A stretch of DNA of 64,000 nucleotides from Sipunculus nudus (GCA_026874595.1 CM049317.1:41250401-41314400), one strand, 5' to 3'. Positions 11,521-24,421 are shown, counted from the stretch's first letter. Made by a program: numbers and translations. The notes: generated by a model not told the origin, from the letters alone.

Positions 11521-12608
11521 TTAAACTATGTGAGCATGGCCCTTACAAGGACCGCAGGGATAATGAGTCCAGAATGTAGTCCTGTTTCCGTAACACCAGT
11601 AATCCCTGTAATACAATATTTTGCCTATTGAGTATTGTCCGAAATAAATATCAAATAAGTCTGTATTAATGTCTGTACTGTCCAGCCCTGGCTCTTCGTC
11701 ATCACCTGCATGTTCCGACTCGCTCCCGCATTCAATCATCTCCTCGTCTAGAGTTATTTCCTCGTAAACATTAAGACTAGGATCCACCTGTAAACGTTCA
11801 GGAGCCATTCTTCTCCGTCTAGGGTAACGAGCTTCATGGGCTCTTGTACTATCATCATCACTGCAATTGGAATCCTTCGCTTCCCGGAATGTAATGTTAC
11901 GATCCCAGGAATAGGGCAGCTTTGGAGCTGCTTCTAGTTCGTCATAGTGACGCAACTTTGGGCGGGCCTCGGGCCTGTCTACTGGCCGAACCCAGTAATC
12001 AACTCCATTTAACAAATGTTCCAAGACAACATACCGGCCAGTCTTATAAGGAGCTAGCTTACTCCCACCAAGCTTGCCTCTCTCTGCCCCATTCAGCCGA
12101 AGGCGTACTTGCTGGCCGACCTCATACGGTTTACCACGAGGAACCATGCGTTTCGCCCGTTGTCTCTGGGCAGTTCTGATCTGGGCCCTAACTTCTTTAA
12201 CTACCTTATTGAACTTTTTTTGTCGACTCTGAACCCAGTCCACAACATCGCCTTCATGCGTAGGATTAAAGCTCCAATCGACATCCGATTCTCGTTTCCA
12301 TACCAATTTTAGGAAATCCTCGGGAGACCTTGGTGGTATACCGAAAAGAAGCTCGGCGGGGCTGTATTTTGTTGTGGCGTTAGCAGACGAATTATGTGCA
12401 TATTGCACTGCCGAAACGGCACTGGGCCAAGACACCAGGTTTCCATCACAAACACACCGTATCTGATCGACTAACTGATTTTGCCGCTCCACCTGTCCCT
12501 GCGATCAAGCATGTCTGGGAGCCCCTAATGCTTGGGCTATCCCTTATACTTTACAGGTGTCACGGAATATTTGCGCTACAAAGTGGCTACCCCTGTCTGA
12601 AGCCACCG
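11521..12608 (-). pseudogene. pol: Integrase core end and C-terminal domain
   Basis: The second Asp (VASDRGSHFVAQIF) and the Glu (SQGQVERQNQ) lie exactly 35 positions apart. Two stop codons fall in that interval (TAA at 12544-12546 and TGA at 12505-12507). A 323-aa frame then covers the rest: SANATTKYSPAELLFG, a basic region, and the C-terminal APYKTGRYVVLEHL module of gypsy-type integrases. An acidic tail ends at 11521, about 270 bases from the 3' LTR. Confidence 0.8.
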
Positions 12609-13993
12609 TTAGAGGAAGGCCAAAATGACACACCCATCTCTCCCGAAAAACCTCTGCCGCTGTCCTGCCGTACAATCTCTAGTAGGAACCAACACCACAA
12701 AACAGCTCAGAACGTCCTGCATAGCTAAAACATAGTGGTACGCATGAGGTTCGGAGCATTGGAAGGGGCCCGTAAAGTCAATCTGGACTTTATCCAGAGG
12801 TTTTTCTGGAATATCCGTTTCCATCAATGGTGCCTTACCCAGCCGTTTGCTCCGTTTATGCTTGCCACACTGTTCACAATTTGCCACCATGACAGTTAAG
12901 TCAGCTTTTACTCCTGGCCACCATGCTACATGCCGCACGCGTGCCCAGGTTCGATCTCTCCCCATGTGCCCACTAAGGGGAGTCGCATGAACAAGTTCAA
13001 GAAATTGCTGACGTTTTGGCCTAGGCATAATCACTAACGCTTCTCGATGTACTCCCAGGGGACTGGCTTTATTTTTACGTCCCCTGAAGTTCTCATACCT
13101 GAGTAGTCCATCGGGTTCCAGCGAAAGACGTCTGCGATACTGATACAAAGCTGCTGCGGAATCAGAGGCCGTATCTTCAAGGGGTTGATCATGTTGAATC
13201 ACCCTTATCACAGGGCTGATTTCTGGATCTTGTACTTGTGATTCGCGCATGTCCTCTAGAGTAAACACAGAGTCGCAGCTGACATCGGCTAAGTTTGGTA
13301 TGGCGGTTACGATGGAAGCAATAAGATTCCCATCGGCACCAACGCGTGAGAGATAGTCAGCCATGGCCATATCAGGGCTTTTCCCTGCTTTATGGATCAC
13401 GCGGAAGGTAAAATCCTGAAGATATTCTATCCAACGTGCTCGACGACCTTTTTGATCATTTATATCTAGGCTAGTAAGCCAGGTGAGTGCATGGTGATCT
13501 GTTATCAAGTCAAAAGGTTTACTCAAATATATCCTGAACTTTTTTACAGCCAAAATTACGGCGAGCGGTTCCTTCTCGGTTGTTGTATACCACCGCTGTT
13601 GAGGTTGTAGAACGCAACTGGCGCTAAAGTCGGGGACCCGTCATCCGAAACGATACTACTGGCCAACATTGCCCCAACACCATCATCGCTGGCATCCGTA
13701 ACGAGAACAAACTTTAGGTTAAAGTCTGGCAGTTCTAAAGCAATTGCATTTGCGACTTGATTTTTCAATGTCGTGAACGCGGTTTCCATTTCCCGCGTCC
13801 AGACTAGTTTCTGCTTCCCGTTCTTTTCCAATGCGTTGTACAGTGGCTCTGCAACATCCGCCATACCTGGCAACCATCGCTGAACGTATGCAAATGCTCC
13901 TAATGCCTTGCGGAGTTCATGAACATCTTCATGAACAGCTGTTTGACCCGTGCTTCATGAATTGACACACATCCATTGTAAATCACTTGTCCG
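12609..13993 (-). pseudogene. pol: RNase H and integrase N-terminus, frameshifted
   Basis: After the TAA near 13998 the sequence continues (HEARVKQLF) and changes frame near 13880. RNase H is seen as VLVTDASDDGVGAML, then a frameshift near 13600, then FDLITDHHALTWL. The integrase zinc finger is visible (LVHATPLSGHMGRD ... ANCEQCGKHK) as is the first catalytic Asp (VQIDFTGPF). The frame is lost again near 12660. Confidence 0.8.
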
Positions 13994-14810
13994 AGTTACT
14001 CGACCTTATCAGTGGCAAATGTACATTTCTGAGGGGCCAGCAATATACCTGCGACCTTTAGCTTTTGTAACACCCTCAGAAGTCTTTCGAAGTGTTCATT
14101 CCAATCGCAGCCCCACACCAGAATGTCATCCAGGTAACACAAAGCGTCTCTGTACTGGCATTCGCCCAGAACCACGGACATAAATCTTTGGAAGCTCGAA
14201 GGAGCTCCTGCGAGGCTGAACGGACACCCCTGCTTCCACTGAAACTGTCCCCATGGCACTACAAAACTCGTCAAGGGGCGGTCTTGCTTCTTTATTGGCA
14301 TTTGATGATAGCCAGATTTCAGATCTATGGTTGAAAAATACCTGGCTTCACCCAGACGATCTAGTAAGTCCTCAATCATCGGTATTGGGTGCATTGAATG
14401 AGGAATGGATCTCGAATTAAGACCACGATAATCTATTGCCAGTCTTAATCGGCCATCCTTGCGGCGCGCGCACACGATTGGAGCAGCCCATGGGCTCACT
14501 GATTCCTCCACGAGACCTTGCTTCATGAGATCCTCTAACTCTCGTCTTACCTCCTGTTCCTTTAGCTGTGACAGTCTCCTGGGTCTAGACGCGTATGGTG
14601 CTACCCCAGGTTTTAAGGGTATCGCATGCTCTACCCCTACATCGACAACAGGAAGTTTCGACCCCGGTTTCCAGAACAAGTCGGCATACTCATTGATCAG
14701 TTCAGTAATTTCATTTTTTCATGTTCATTTAATTTGTCCCCGAGATTTGGAGTTAACTCCACTCCTGTCACCATTGACTCCTGGTACTGATCACGTGGTT
14801 GGGCATAAAT
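13994..14810 (-). pseudogene. pol: Reverse transcriptase of the - strand Ty3/gypsy element
   Basis: Motifs in order on the - strand: VSPWAAPIVCARRKDG, RLRLAIDYRGLNS, FSTIDLKSGYHQ, LAGAPSSFQRFM, catalytic CYLDDILVWG, and KCTFATDKVE ending in a TAA where a Tyr-like position is expected (about 13998). Upstream of 14680 the frame is shifted inside an A-run (about 14715). The A1 insertion lies directly upstream at 14811. The domain is otherwise well preserved, consistent with a fairly recent element. Confidence 0.85.
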
Positions 14811-17439
14811 AACAAGGGACCTATGGGTCACGACGCTCAGCTGTTATATATGATAAAAAAATATTATTTAGAAATGAGGCACATGCTGGTTTTGTGTGGT
14901 AATAAATATAAGCTGCATTATGAGTTGTTGTTGTTTAGCTTATTTATGATTTTGATAGTACCTTAGAGACAGGGCAGAGGATTGATTTCATTTATTTTAT
15001 TAACAAATGGAGTACTATTGTCACACAGATTTTGACTTGGCCATATAACTTATAAGCAGAACATATAATATAAGAGTTCAACTATTTATTAAAAACAATT
15101 ACAAATATTGTCCCAAATATAATTTTTATAAAAAATAATAAGAGAATCATATGATTTTTTGAATGAAATATAACTGATATGATTATTAAAATAATATTAA
15201 AGAATATATTCATGAATGCATTCATGAATACATTTTGAAAGTATTTGCATGAGTATTCATATACTTTCATTTTTACCTGAATTCCTATTCTTTATGCAAG
15301 AAATTTTATAATGGAGTACATAATCATATTCGTATTTAAATACAATTACAAAGTATTCGCACCATGTCTGGTATTTATTCAGTTTCACCAACCAATGATG
15401 TTGAGAATCCAGAATATACAAAATTCACACATTTAAATAATGATCATAAGTACCTGGTTTTATGGCTTTTATTTATATTAAAAATAACTGTAAAAAATTC
15501 ATTTTGGACTAATTTCACATCAATGTACACACTAGACACAGTAGGAATCTAGATTAATATTATCAACTGCATCTTTGTCTATCATTAATTTCCTTCATAT
15601 GATCCCTAATGATTAGAAATGAATAATATGATTTACTTCTTTATCATTAAAATTGAACTGAAAAATGCCATAGGTGACTGCATGGTGTTATTTGGAATAT
15701 GTGACATTCTACCCATCGATACAAGATTCTTATATCATCAGTAACTGCAAGTTAATTTCCTGTTATTATAAACTAACAAATTCCTTTTCTATTTTTCTTT
15801 AATTTGTTATTAAAAACCAATAAAAATTTATTAATTTATTGTTTATTGTTATGTTGTTGGTTAAAACTACTAGATGAGTTGGGTTGGACACCTGAATCAA
15901 CTGTGGCTGGCCATAAGCTGCCTGGATTCCTGTATGCCTCGCCTCAAGCGTGCATAATCTGATGAAAGGTCAACAAGGTCAACATACAGGTGACTCAAGA
16001 GGGGCTGGAGAGAGCCAAAGTATGACAGGGTCTCATAAAAAACATTAATAAAAGCTACAATTTTTGGCCTATTTCTTTCAGCTTTCGAAACTAAAAAGCT
16101 GAAATCCTAATGTGTGCATGATATGAAAATTATATCAACAGTGCTCACAGGACACAAACGTGCCATGGTCACAGTTGGGCAAAATTTAAGGTACTAATTT
16201 TATATTTATACTAATAACTTATAAAATTTGAAAAACTCAGAACTAATTTTGGGTATTCAATTGAATCTTGATTAAATAATGTTACATCCCTGACAAAAAA
16301 ATCTCTAGCTTCAGCAATGCCCTTGTTAAGGGAGTAAATATATTTCTTGATTTTTTACAAAGTGCATTATGTTTGGGCCCATAACTTTAAACAATTACGC
16401 AATACTGACATCATTCTGGCATGTGCATAGAGAATGAAAAATATGTATATTATTTATGATTAAAGTCAGATCAGTGGTTTTGATATTAGGCAAGTCTTGA
16501 AGTGTAACAATGGGTTTTTAATGGAAAAATGAAGTTTTTCATTAATATCTCGAAGGTATTAAGTCCTAGTGACCAAATTCTTGGCATGGTAGGGGATTTT
16601 GGAGACATCTAACTGTATGCCGAATTTAAGGAACTAAGAGCTGAAGCTGGGGAGCTGAGCTCTTGCAAACTGCATAACACTAGCTTGTGTAAACAATATG
16701 TTACATGGTGCTTGAAAACTTATTAAAATCTACAGTTTTTGATCAACTGGTTTCAAATTTTTGGTGTTAACAGTTGAAATGCTAACAAAAACATGCTGTG
16801 AAAATTAAATCCACAGTACTTACAGGAAAAAAACGTGCCATGGTCAAAGTTGGGCAAAATTTAAGGTACCAATTTTTTATTTTTATTAATATTTTAGAAA
16901 ATTTAAAAGATTTTCATCTAATTTTGGGTATACAATTTAATTTTGATTGATTAAAGTTATATTACTGGAAAAAAGGTCGATAGCTTAACATTTTTTGTGT
17001 TAAGTGATCAAATATCTTTCCTGATTTTTTACAAAATGCATTATGTTTGGGCCCATAACTTTTTTAAATTAAATAATACAGACATAATTTCTGGCATGTA
17101 CATAGGAACTATATAGAGGAATATTTATGGTAAATATGAGGAAAAACAGATGATTGGTTTTGATATTAGGCAGTCCTGAAGTGTGAAAATAGGTTTTTAA
17201 TAAAAAATTGAGGTTTTTCCTTAATTTCTCAAAGGAACGAAGTTGCAAAGACCCAGTTTTCGGCTTGGTAGGAAATCTTGGGGACATCTAACACTATGCC
17301 AAATTTTGGATTCCTAGGTCTTACGGTTTCAAAACGTGCCACATCTACGGACGGACGGACGGACGGACGGACAGACGGACGGACGACGGACAAAGGACCA
17401 CGACTATAGCTCAGATGACTTATAGTCAGCTGAGCTAAA
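14811..17439 (+). mobile_element. Family A element, copy A1 (2.6 kb)
   Basis: It begins AACAAGGGACCTATGGGTCA with subterminal GCTCAGCTG, and ends AGTCAGCTGAGC followed by TAAA. It is nearly identical along its length to A2 (21777-24421). There is no coding capacity. The second half consists of two diverged tandem units of about 675 bp, each with the block ACGTGCCATGGTCA...GTTGGGCAAAATTTAAGG. Near the right end lies an (ACGG)n array of six perfect units. The architecture matches non-autonomous Helentron/HINE elements with microsatellites. It was inserted into the pol of the - strand Ty3/gypsy element, so it is younger than that element. Confidence 0.8.
17347..17396 (+). repeat. ACGG microsatellite of copy A1
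   Basis: Six perfect ACGG units (17347-17370), one ACAG, then further ACGG/ACG units. The allele in A2 has nine perfect units before ACAG. Confidence 0.9.
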
Positions 17440-18327
17440 TATATCAGGATACAAAGTAGCAATATATTCTCCGGTATTCAGGGTTTTGAGTGTACTGATG
17501 GTATTAGCCACACGTAACCAAACCTCATTTGTTGCCCCTGAACGGATAACTGAACTGGCCGGGCGGACCGTCGCCTCGAGTTCCCGGAGAGGCTCCACTA
17601 AATAATTCATTTTAGGTTTGATTCCTTCAACTCTGCATAACACAAATTGTACTGTATAACCTGGAATCTTTACCTGATTCTTTACCACTGCCCTCACTGT
17701 TTTCAGTCCTTTTGCGCGCTGTTTGTACGAACTGAACAACGGAACCTTGGTATCTGTTGCTGCTACATGCAAAAAACCTTTCTTGCAGTTCAAAGTTACT
17801 GGTCCTAATAATTTGATAAAGTCAATCCCTAATATCATTGGTACCACAAGTCCATGAACAACAAGAAAATGATGCTGTGTCACTCGTGACTTCGCCAAAT
17901 AAACATCCTGTATAAGCTCTCCTATAACAGCCACAAATTCGCCACTGACGCCTTTACATGAGATTGGGACTTCCAATGGGTGTACTTTCTGTCTATCTAT
18001 ATTCGACAAGTGTTCTTCCGCCACTAAACTGAAGTCCGCCCCAATGTCTATCAGAGCATCATGCACGACTTTCGACGACCCTACCTGTACTCTGCAGTAT
18101 GGGCTCCCAATAACCTGCCGATGCTGTCTCCACTCAGTCCTCAGATGCATGTCCTTCCCCAAATCAGAGTCTGATTTAAATGTCAAGACCAAATGTGCAT
18201 CATTTAACTGATGACGAAAATCCTTCTCCACTGTTGTAACAAGATTATCGCGATGTAACTGTGGGTTCTGGCGTGGAGACTGAACAACTGCTGCATGGCT
18301 TTTTTTCGTCATCCCCCCGTCTGCCAT
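17440..18327 (-). pseudogene. pol: Protease region of pol, active-site Thr replaced
   Basis: The frame starts MADGGMTKKS and contains the retropepsin active-site region as ALIDIGADFSLV (Asp94-Ile95-Gly96). The usual DTG/DSG triad here reads DIG. MILGIDFIKLLG about 70 residues later matches the second conserved protease block. The reading frame runs to the point where family A copy A1 is inserted (17439/17440). The last residues of the open frame past that point are A1 sequence, not protease. Loss of Thr in the triad would be expected to impair catalysis. Confidence 0.75.
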
Positions 18328-18329
18328 AC

Positions 18330-19212
18330 TTACAGGGGGGCATACTGAAAATTCTGAGCTGGATTACCTTTTGGTTTCCAGTTCGGGTTTTCCTTTAATC
18401 GACATCTACACTGCCGCCAGCCACCCCCATGCTGACGTTTACAGTACCAGCAACTCAAGGTTCGAGCACCACAACCCCCTTGGGTCCGTGCGGCCTTTAA
18501 TAGAGCTATTTCAGCAGAGAGATGTTTCACTGAATCTTCTAGAGGTGAGCTATCAACAGCCGGTGCGCTCACTGCCGATACCATATGACGAATGTTCTCC
18601 GAATTATCCGTTCCCGTGCTAGTCAATTGAACCGCCCGTATATTAGCCAAAGCATTCTCGGCCGACTTAAGGACCTCGGCATAGGATTTTGGTTCAGTCA
18701 TTGTCGCCATCCAACGCGCCTTTATCACTTCCTGTCGAACACTGTCATTCCTCATACCATCAACAAAACGCCAGAGCACACGTTTCCTGATAATGTACTC
18801 AGGTTCACCACTGAATGCCGCACAGGCTAATTTCTGGAGTCTGGTCATGTAACTTATAAACGATTCACCCGCGTCTTGCACTGCTTTTTCAAAAGACTTT
18901 ATAGCCAGTTCAACGCTATCAGCAGTAAGGTAACGTTCATCAAAGCGTTTAATCATGTCATCATCAGAATTCACCCATGCCTGTTTAAGCGCCTCTTCCT
19001 GTGCGACCCAGCGCTCAGCCTCGCCAGAAAGCTGGAGCCGCAACAAGGCTGCTCTATATGAACTGTCCTGCCAGGCTACAACTTTATTATGAACGTTAAC
19101 TTTCTTGATCACAAAACTCACTCCAGGATTCGGCCGTGGGCTCTTCACCAAATACCTTAGTGACTTGACGCTCTCTTGGCCGAACAGCAGCATTATCCCC
19201 GTCCGATGACAT
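18330..19212 (-). pseudogene. gag: gag of the - strand Ty3/gypsy element, one frameshift
   Basis: The likely start is ATG at 19212 (MSSDGDNAAVRPRERQV), 39 bases inside the LTR. The frame shifts in a T-run near 19115 and continues as VIKKVNVHNKVVAWQ... through a capsid-like helical region (AERWVAQEEAL, FDERYLTADSVELAI) to a degenerate zinc knuckle (CWYCKRQHGGGWRQC) and TAA at 18330-18332. The knuckle spacing is off from CX2CX4HX4C, suggesting small indels there. The next ATG lies two bases after the stop in another frame, which would suit termination-reinitiation or frameshifting. Confidence 0.75.
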
Positions 19213-19250
19213 ACTTGTGGGTGTAGGTGCGTAACTACCGCTGCCACCAG

Positions 19251-19419
19251 TGTGAAAGACGGACACGAAGACCAGAAAGTCACACAACCACTGTATTTGT
19301 CTTCATGCTACACAGTATACACAGCAACTCAACTACTCTAAAAGTCCTTCACCTTAACTACCAGCGCCCCCTATTTATTCACTGAGAAACTAATACCTAC
19401 ATTAGCTGATGCTATCACA
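19251..19419 (-). repeat. 5' LTR (169 bp) of the - strand Ty3/gypsy element
   Basis: In element orientation this is the upstream LTR. It is followed within one base by TGGTGGCAGCGGTAG (19249-19235 on the - strand), a candidate tRNA primer-binding site starting with the required TGG. Right flank is GATT, the target duplication. Confidence 0.9.
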
Positions 19420-19423
19420 GATT

Positions 19424-21776
19424 GATAAGTCCAACCAATGCAGAGATATGAGTGTTTTTATCCCAAGGCAGATGAACAGATGGACGCTGTGCAAAAATGG
19501 TTGCAGGTTGCCACCAATTTAACTGTATGTTATTAAGCTACATTTGTGCAAAAAATTTTTCCTGATCAGTCAAACGGTTCCCGAGATATGTGGGTTTATA
19601 TGTGGAAACAGATGCACAAATGGACGCTGGGCAGAGAGGAAAGGTCAGAGGTCAGCCAAAAATGAGGGCGCAGCAGTTCACATGTGACTGATCATAATTC
19701 CGAATTTTAAAAAATTCTGCCCAGTGGTTATGGAGGAGTTCTCCGGAAACCTATGCGGGGATGGCAGCAGCGTTGCATCTGACTGATAACATAGTATTCA
19801 CAAAACTCTGTTTTGGCGGATACAATGATTGTAGCTGGCACCACCAGTCTTATATACAACGAAGAGATATATAAATATGCCCAATGTCAGATTGATATGT
19901 CAAACCCCTCCTTACAAATAATCAGGCGCATACACTGCAAAAGTCAATGTAGGTGGCACCACCTGTCTTGTAAAGAAGAATACCATCAAAGATGCATAGA
20001 CAGGTCAAAATATTAGTCCAACACATCAAACTTTGATGTAGTTTGATGCACTGGGCTGAAAAGGCTTAGGCGAGTAAGGCAGTTGCCCCCGAGTAATCTG
20101 TGACAAATTGCTGCCTCAAGCTACTGTACTGAGTGAACTCTTGATCTGCACCTGGCTAGACTGAGTGAACTTTTGACCTGTACCTGGCTGCACTGAGTGA
20201 ACTCTTGACCTGTTGCATAATCTGACACAGTTGGCAGTCTGTCAAAGCTATAAATAGATTCAGGCTGAACTTTGGTGCCAAATATGATGCAGTAAGCAGT
20301 CTTCCAAAGCTATTAATAGAATGCAGCTACTGCACTGAGTGAACTCTTGACCTATACCTGGCTGCACTTCTTCCAATCCTGGCACTGTGCCAAAACTATT
20401 TATAGAGTTTACATCATCTTGGCTAATGGCTAACATCAAGACACGGGCAATCTGCCAATGGTAAACCAAGTGCTGCCATCTGTACACAAAAGTGGTCCCT
20501 ACTTGAAATAACTTTGAAATTTATTTTCCCAATACAAAATGCTTTTCAGCTGACTTTTTATAAAAAAACACCAGGAATATATGTAAAATTATTACGGATG
20601 CATACTGAATGCAAAATTAAAATACAAATGTATCTCATTGATGGCAAATTCTTGAATTAAGTTGAGTAGGGATACCAATAATTTATAATCCATGTACAGT
20701 TGTCTTTATATAGCCACAGAGAGCTGAATATCCATGATTGTAACGTTGGCTGGTATGATGAATAACTTAAATCATAATTCTAAATTTTTTAAAAGCTTTT
20801 AAAAAAACTTTCTTGTCAATTTTAACCAAAGATAACCTTAAATCTAAATGTCTTGTGGCATGATGTAATATATGCTGATAAACTGGTGCCAGGCTAGATG
20901 TAACAGCATCACACGGCTAACATATATGGTAAAATGACTCAATTCAATCTCCATAATTCAGCCAAAATTCATTCATGTGGAACAATTATTGACAATTATT
21001 ATAAGAATTATTGTAGGGATTATTCTTGTAAAATATTTAACAAACTGGCTTCAGTGGCATCAGTCGAAAAAAGTTTCGCAGGTTTATAACTCATATAGGA
21101 AGATACAGCAAACTGGCTAAGTTCAGCTTCCCGTAACTCAGCCAAAAAGCACTGAACCAAAACCATTTGAACAAACTTGAATTATCAACATCTGAGGATA
21201 ATTAATGTGTGAGATTTAAGAATATGGCCCAGTGGTTTTTGAGAAGAAGAGCCACTGAGCTTAAATGGGCTGTTATGGCACATGACTAAATTCAGCTTCC
21301 CATAACTTAGCCAAAAGTCACTGAAAAGAGACCATTTGAACAAACTTCAGAAAGCACTACCCTAGGATCATTTCGGTGCGATATTAAACATTTTGGCCAC
21401 ATGGTTTCAGAGAAGAAGTTTTTTTGTAGCCCTCAGTGTGATACAGGCACTGATGACCCCGTACAAGAAAGGCCGATGCAGGTGGCGCCACCAATACCTC
21501 AATTTCAGATATGACCTATGTGACCAACATTGGCATAAAATTTGGTCATGATAGCTCCAACCATTTCTGAGATTTAAATTTTAATATGCTTTTTTGCACA
21601 ATTAACAAAGTTCAACCTCCTGTAACTCGGCCAAAAATCTCTGAACTGGAACCATTCGAACATACTTGAGAAAGATTGTTCCAAGGATCATATCTGTGAA
21701 ATATTGGACAATTTGGCTGGACAGTTTCGGAGAAGAAGATTTTTAAAGCTTTTTTAGCTTTTCCCTATAAAATCTA
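19424..21776 (+). repeat. Body of family B copy B1 between its two insertions
   Basis: This continues B1 after the LTR element. It holds the palindrome modules, the 32-bp minisatellite (20126-20221), and then long blocks shared at high similarity with B3 (compare 20480-21480 with 32770-33770). There are no genes. The near-identity with B3 suggests both derive from the same recently active source or from copying of a segment. Confidence 0.75.
20126..20221 (+). repeat. 32-bp minisatellite with DR2-type motifs, in B1
   Basis: Three units with exact 32-bp spacing carry TGAACTCTTGATCT (20134), TGAACTTTTGACCT (20166) and TGAACTCTTGACCT (20198). On the - strand the perfect units read AGGTCA-AG-AGTTCA or AGGTCA-AA-AGTTCA: two nuclear-receptor-type half-sites as a direct repeat spaced by 2. 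Further single copies occur downstream (20339). Confidence 0.85.
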
Positions 21777-24421
21777 AACAAGGGACCTATGGGTCACGAC
21801 GCTCAGCTGTTATATATGATAAAAAAATATTATTTAGAAATGAGGTACATGCTGGTTTTGTGTGGTAATAAATATAAGCTGTATTATGAGTTGTTGTTGT
21901 TTAGCTTATGTATGATTTTGATAGTACCTTTGGAGACAGGGAAGAGGATTGATTTCATTTATTTTATTAACAAATGGAGTACTATTGTCACACAGATTTT
22001 GACTTGGCCATATAACTTATAAGCAGAACATATAATATAAGAGTTTAACTATTTATTAAAAAAAAATTACAAATATTGTCCCAAATATAATTTTTATAAA
22101 AAATTATAAGAGAATCATATGATTTTTTTAAATGAAATATAACTGATATGATTATTAAAATAATATTAAAGAATATATATATGAATGCATTCATGAATAC
22201 ATTTTGAAAGTATTTGCACGAGTATTCATATACTTTCATTTTTACCTGAATTCCTATTCTTTATGCAAGAAATTTTATAATGGAGTACATAATCATATTC
22301 GTATTTAAATACAATTACAAAGTATTCGCACCATGTCTGGTATTTATTCAGTTTCACCAATCAATGATGTTGAAAATCCAGAATGTACAAAATTCACACA
22401 TTTAAATAATGATCATAAGTACCTGGTTTTATGGCTTTTATTTATATTAAAAAATAACTGTAAAAAATTCATTTTGGACTAATTTCACATCAATGTACAC
22501 ACTAGACAGTAGGAATCTAAATTAATATTATCAACTGCATCTTTGTCTATCATTAATTTCCTTCATATGATTCCTAATGATTAGTAATGAATAATATGAT
22601 TTACTTCTTTATCATTAAAATTGAACTGAAAAATGCCATAGGTGACTGCATGGTGTTATTTGGAATATGTGACATTCTACCCATCGATACAAGATTCTTA
22701 TATCATCAGTAACTGCAAGTTAATTTCCTGTTATTATAAACTAACAAATTCCTTTTCTATTTTTCTTTAATTTGTTATTAAAAACCAATAAAAATTTATT
22801 AATTTATTGTTTATTGTTATGTTGTTGGTTAAAACTACTAGATGAGTTGGGTTGGACACCTGGATCAACTGTGGCTGGCCATAAGCTGCCTGGATTCCTG
22901 TATGCCTCGCCTCAAGCGTGCATAATTTGATGAAAGGTCAACAAGGTCAACATACAGGTGACTCAAGAGGGGCTGGAGAGAGCCAAAGTCTGACAGGGTC
23001 TCATAAAAAACATTAATAAAAGCTACAATTTTTGGCCAATTTCTTTCAGCTTTCTAAACTAAAAAGCTGAAATCCTAATGTGTGCATGATATGAAAATTA
23101 TATCAACAGTGCTCACAGGACACAAACGTGCCATGGTCACAGTTGGGCAAAATTTAAGGTTCTAATTTTATATTTATACTAATAACTTATAAAATTTGAA
23201 AAATTCAGAACTAGTTTTGGGTATTCAATTGAATCTTGATTAAATAATGTTACATCCCTGACAAAAAAATCTCTAGCTTCAGCAATGCCCTTGTTAAGGG
23301 AGTTAATATATTTCTTGATTTTTTACAAAGTGCATTATGTTTGGGCCCATAACTTAAAACAATTACGCAATACTGACATCATTCTGGCATGTGCATAGAG
23401 AATGAAAAATATGTATATTATTTATGATTAAAGTCAGATCAGTTGTTTTGATATTAGGCAGTCTTGAAGTGTAACAATGGGTTTTTAATGGAAAAATGAA
23501 GTTTTTCATTAATATCTCGAAGGTATTAAGTCCTAGTGACCAAATTCTTGGCATGGTAGGGGATTTTGGAGACATCTAACTGTATGCCGAATTTAAGGAA
23601 CTAAGAGCTGAAGCTGGGCAGCTGAGCTCTTGCAAACTGCATAACACTAGCTTGATGTAAACAATATGTTACATGGTGCTTGAAAACTTATTAAAATCTA
23701 CAGTTTTTGATCAACTGGTTTCAAATTTTTGGTGTTAACAGTTGAAATGCTAACAAAAACATGCTGTGAAAATTAAATCCACAGTACTTACAGGAAAAAA
23801 ACGTGCCATAGTCAAAGTTGGGCAAAATTTAAGGTACCAATTTTTTATTTTTAGTAATATTTTAGAAAATTTTAGAAGATTTTCATCTAATTTTGGGTAT
23901 ACAATTTAATTTTGATTAATTAAAGTTATATGACTGGAAAAAAGGTTGATAGCTTTAACATTTTTTGTGTTAACTGATCAAATATCTTTCCTGATTTTTT
24001 ACAAAATGCATTATGTTTGGGCCCATAACTTTTTTAAATTAAATAATACAGACATAATTTCTGGCATGTACATAGGAACTATATAGAGGAATATTTATGG
24101 TAAATATGAGGAAAAACAGATGAGTGGTTTTGATATTAGGCAGTCCTGAAGTGTGAAAATAGGTTTTTAATAAAAAATTGAGGTTTTTCCTTAATTTCTC
24201 AAAGGAACGAAGTTGCAAAGACCCAGTTTTCAGCTTGGTAGGAGATCTTGGGGACATCTAACATTATGCCGAATTTTGGATTCCTAGGTCTTAAGGTTTC
24301 AAAACGTGCCACATCTACGGACGGACGGACGGACGGACGGACGGACGGACGGACAGACGGACGGACGACGGACAATGGACCACGACTATAGCTCAGATGA
24401 CTTATAGTCAGCTGAGCTAAA
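21777..24421 (+). mobile_element. Family A element, copy A2 (2.6 kb), nested in B1
   Basis: It has the same ends and internal structure as A1, with only scattered differences. Insertion is between CTATAAAATCTAA and AAAAGCAGTTAG. Uninterrupted family B copies read CTATAAAATCTAAGAAAATG at this place (for example at 59815-59835), so no host sequence was obviously duplicated beyond A residues. The (ACGG)n array has nine units (24317-24352). Confidence 0.8.
24317..24378 (+). repeat. ACGG microsatellite of copy A2
   Basis: Nine perfect ACGG units, ACAG, then shorter ACGG/ACG units. It is three units longer than the A1 array. Confidence 0.9.

Larger units (their letters stand above)
11079..19419 (-). 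mobile_element. Complete Ty3/gypsy retrotransposon with both LTRs, nested in B1
   Basis: LTRs of 169 bp at 11079-11247 and 19251-19419 are identical except for one base (gctgaCgct versus gctgaTgct). They start TG and end CA, and are flanked by the 4-bp duplication GATT (11075-11078 and 19420-19423). Removing the element rejoins ...TTTCA-GATT-GATAAGTCCAACC, which matches uninterrupted family B copies near 61690 and 62770. On the - strand the order is gag, protease, RT, RNase H, integrase. Family A copy A1 (14811-17439) sits inside pol. Despite near-identical LTRs the coding part has several stops and frameshifts. Confidence 0.9.

Noticed and set aside
12396-12728. 110-aa + strand frame over the integrase
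   Set aside because: Antisense shadow of the - strand integrase.
14459-14812. 117-aa + strand frame over the RT
   Set aside because: Antisense shadow of the - strand reverse transcriptase.
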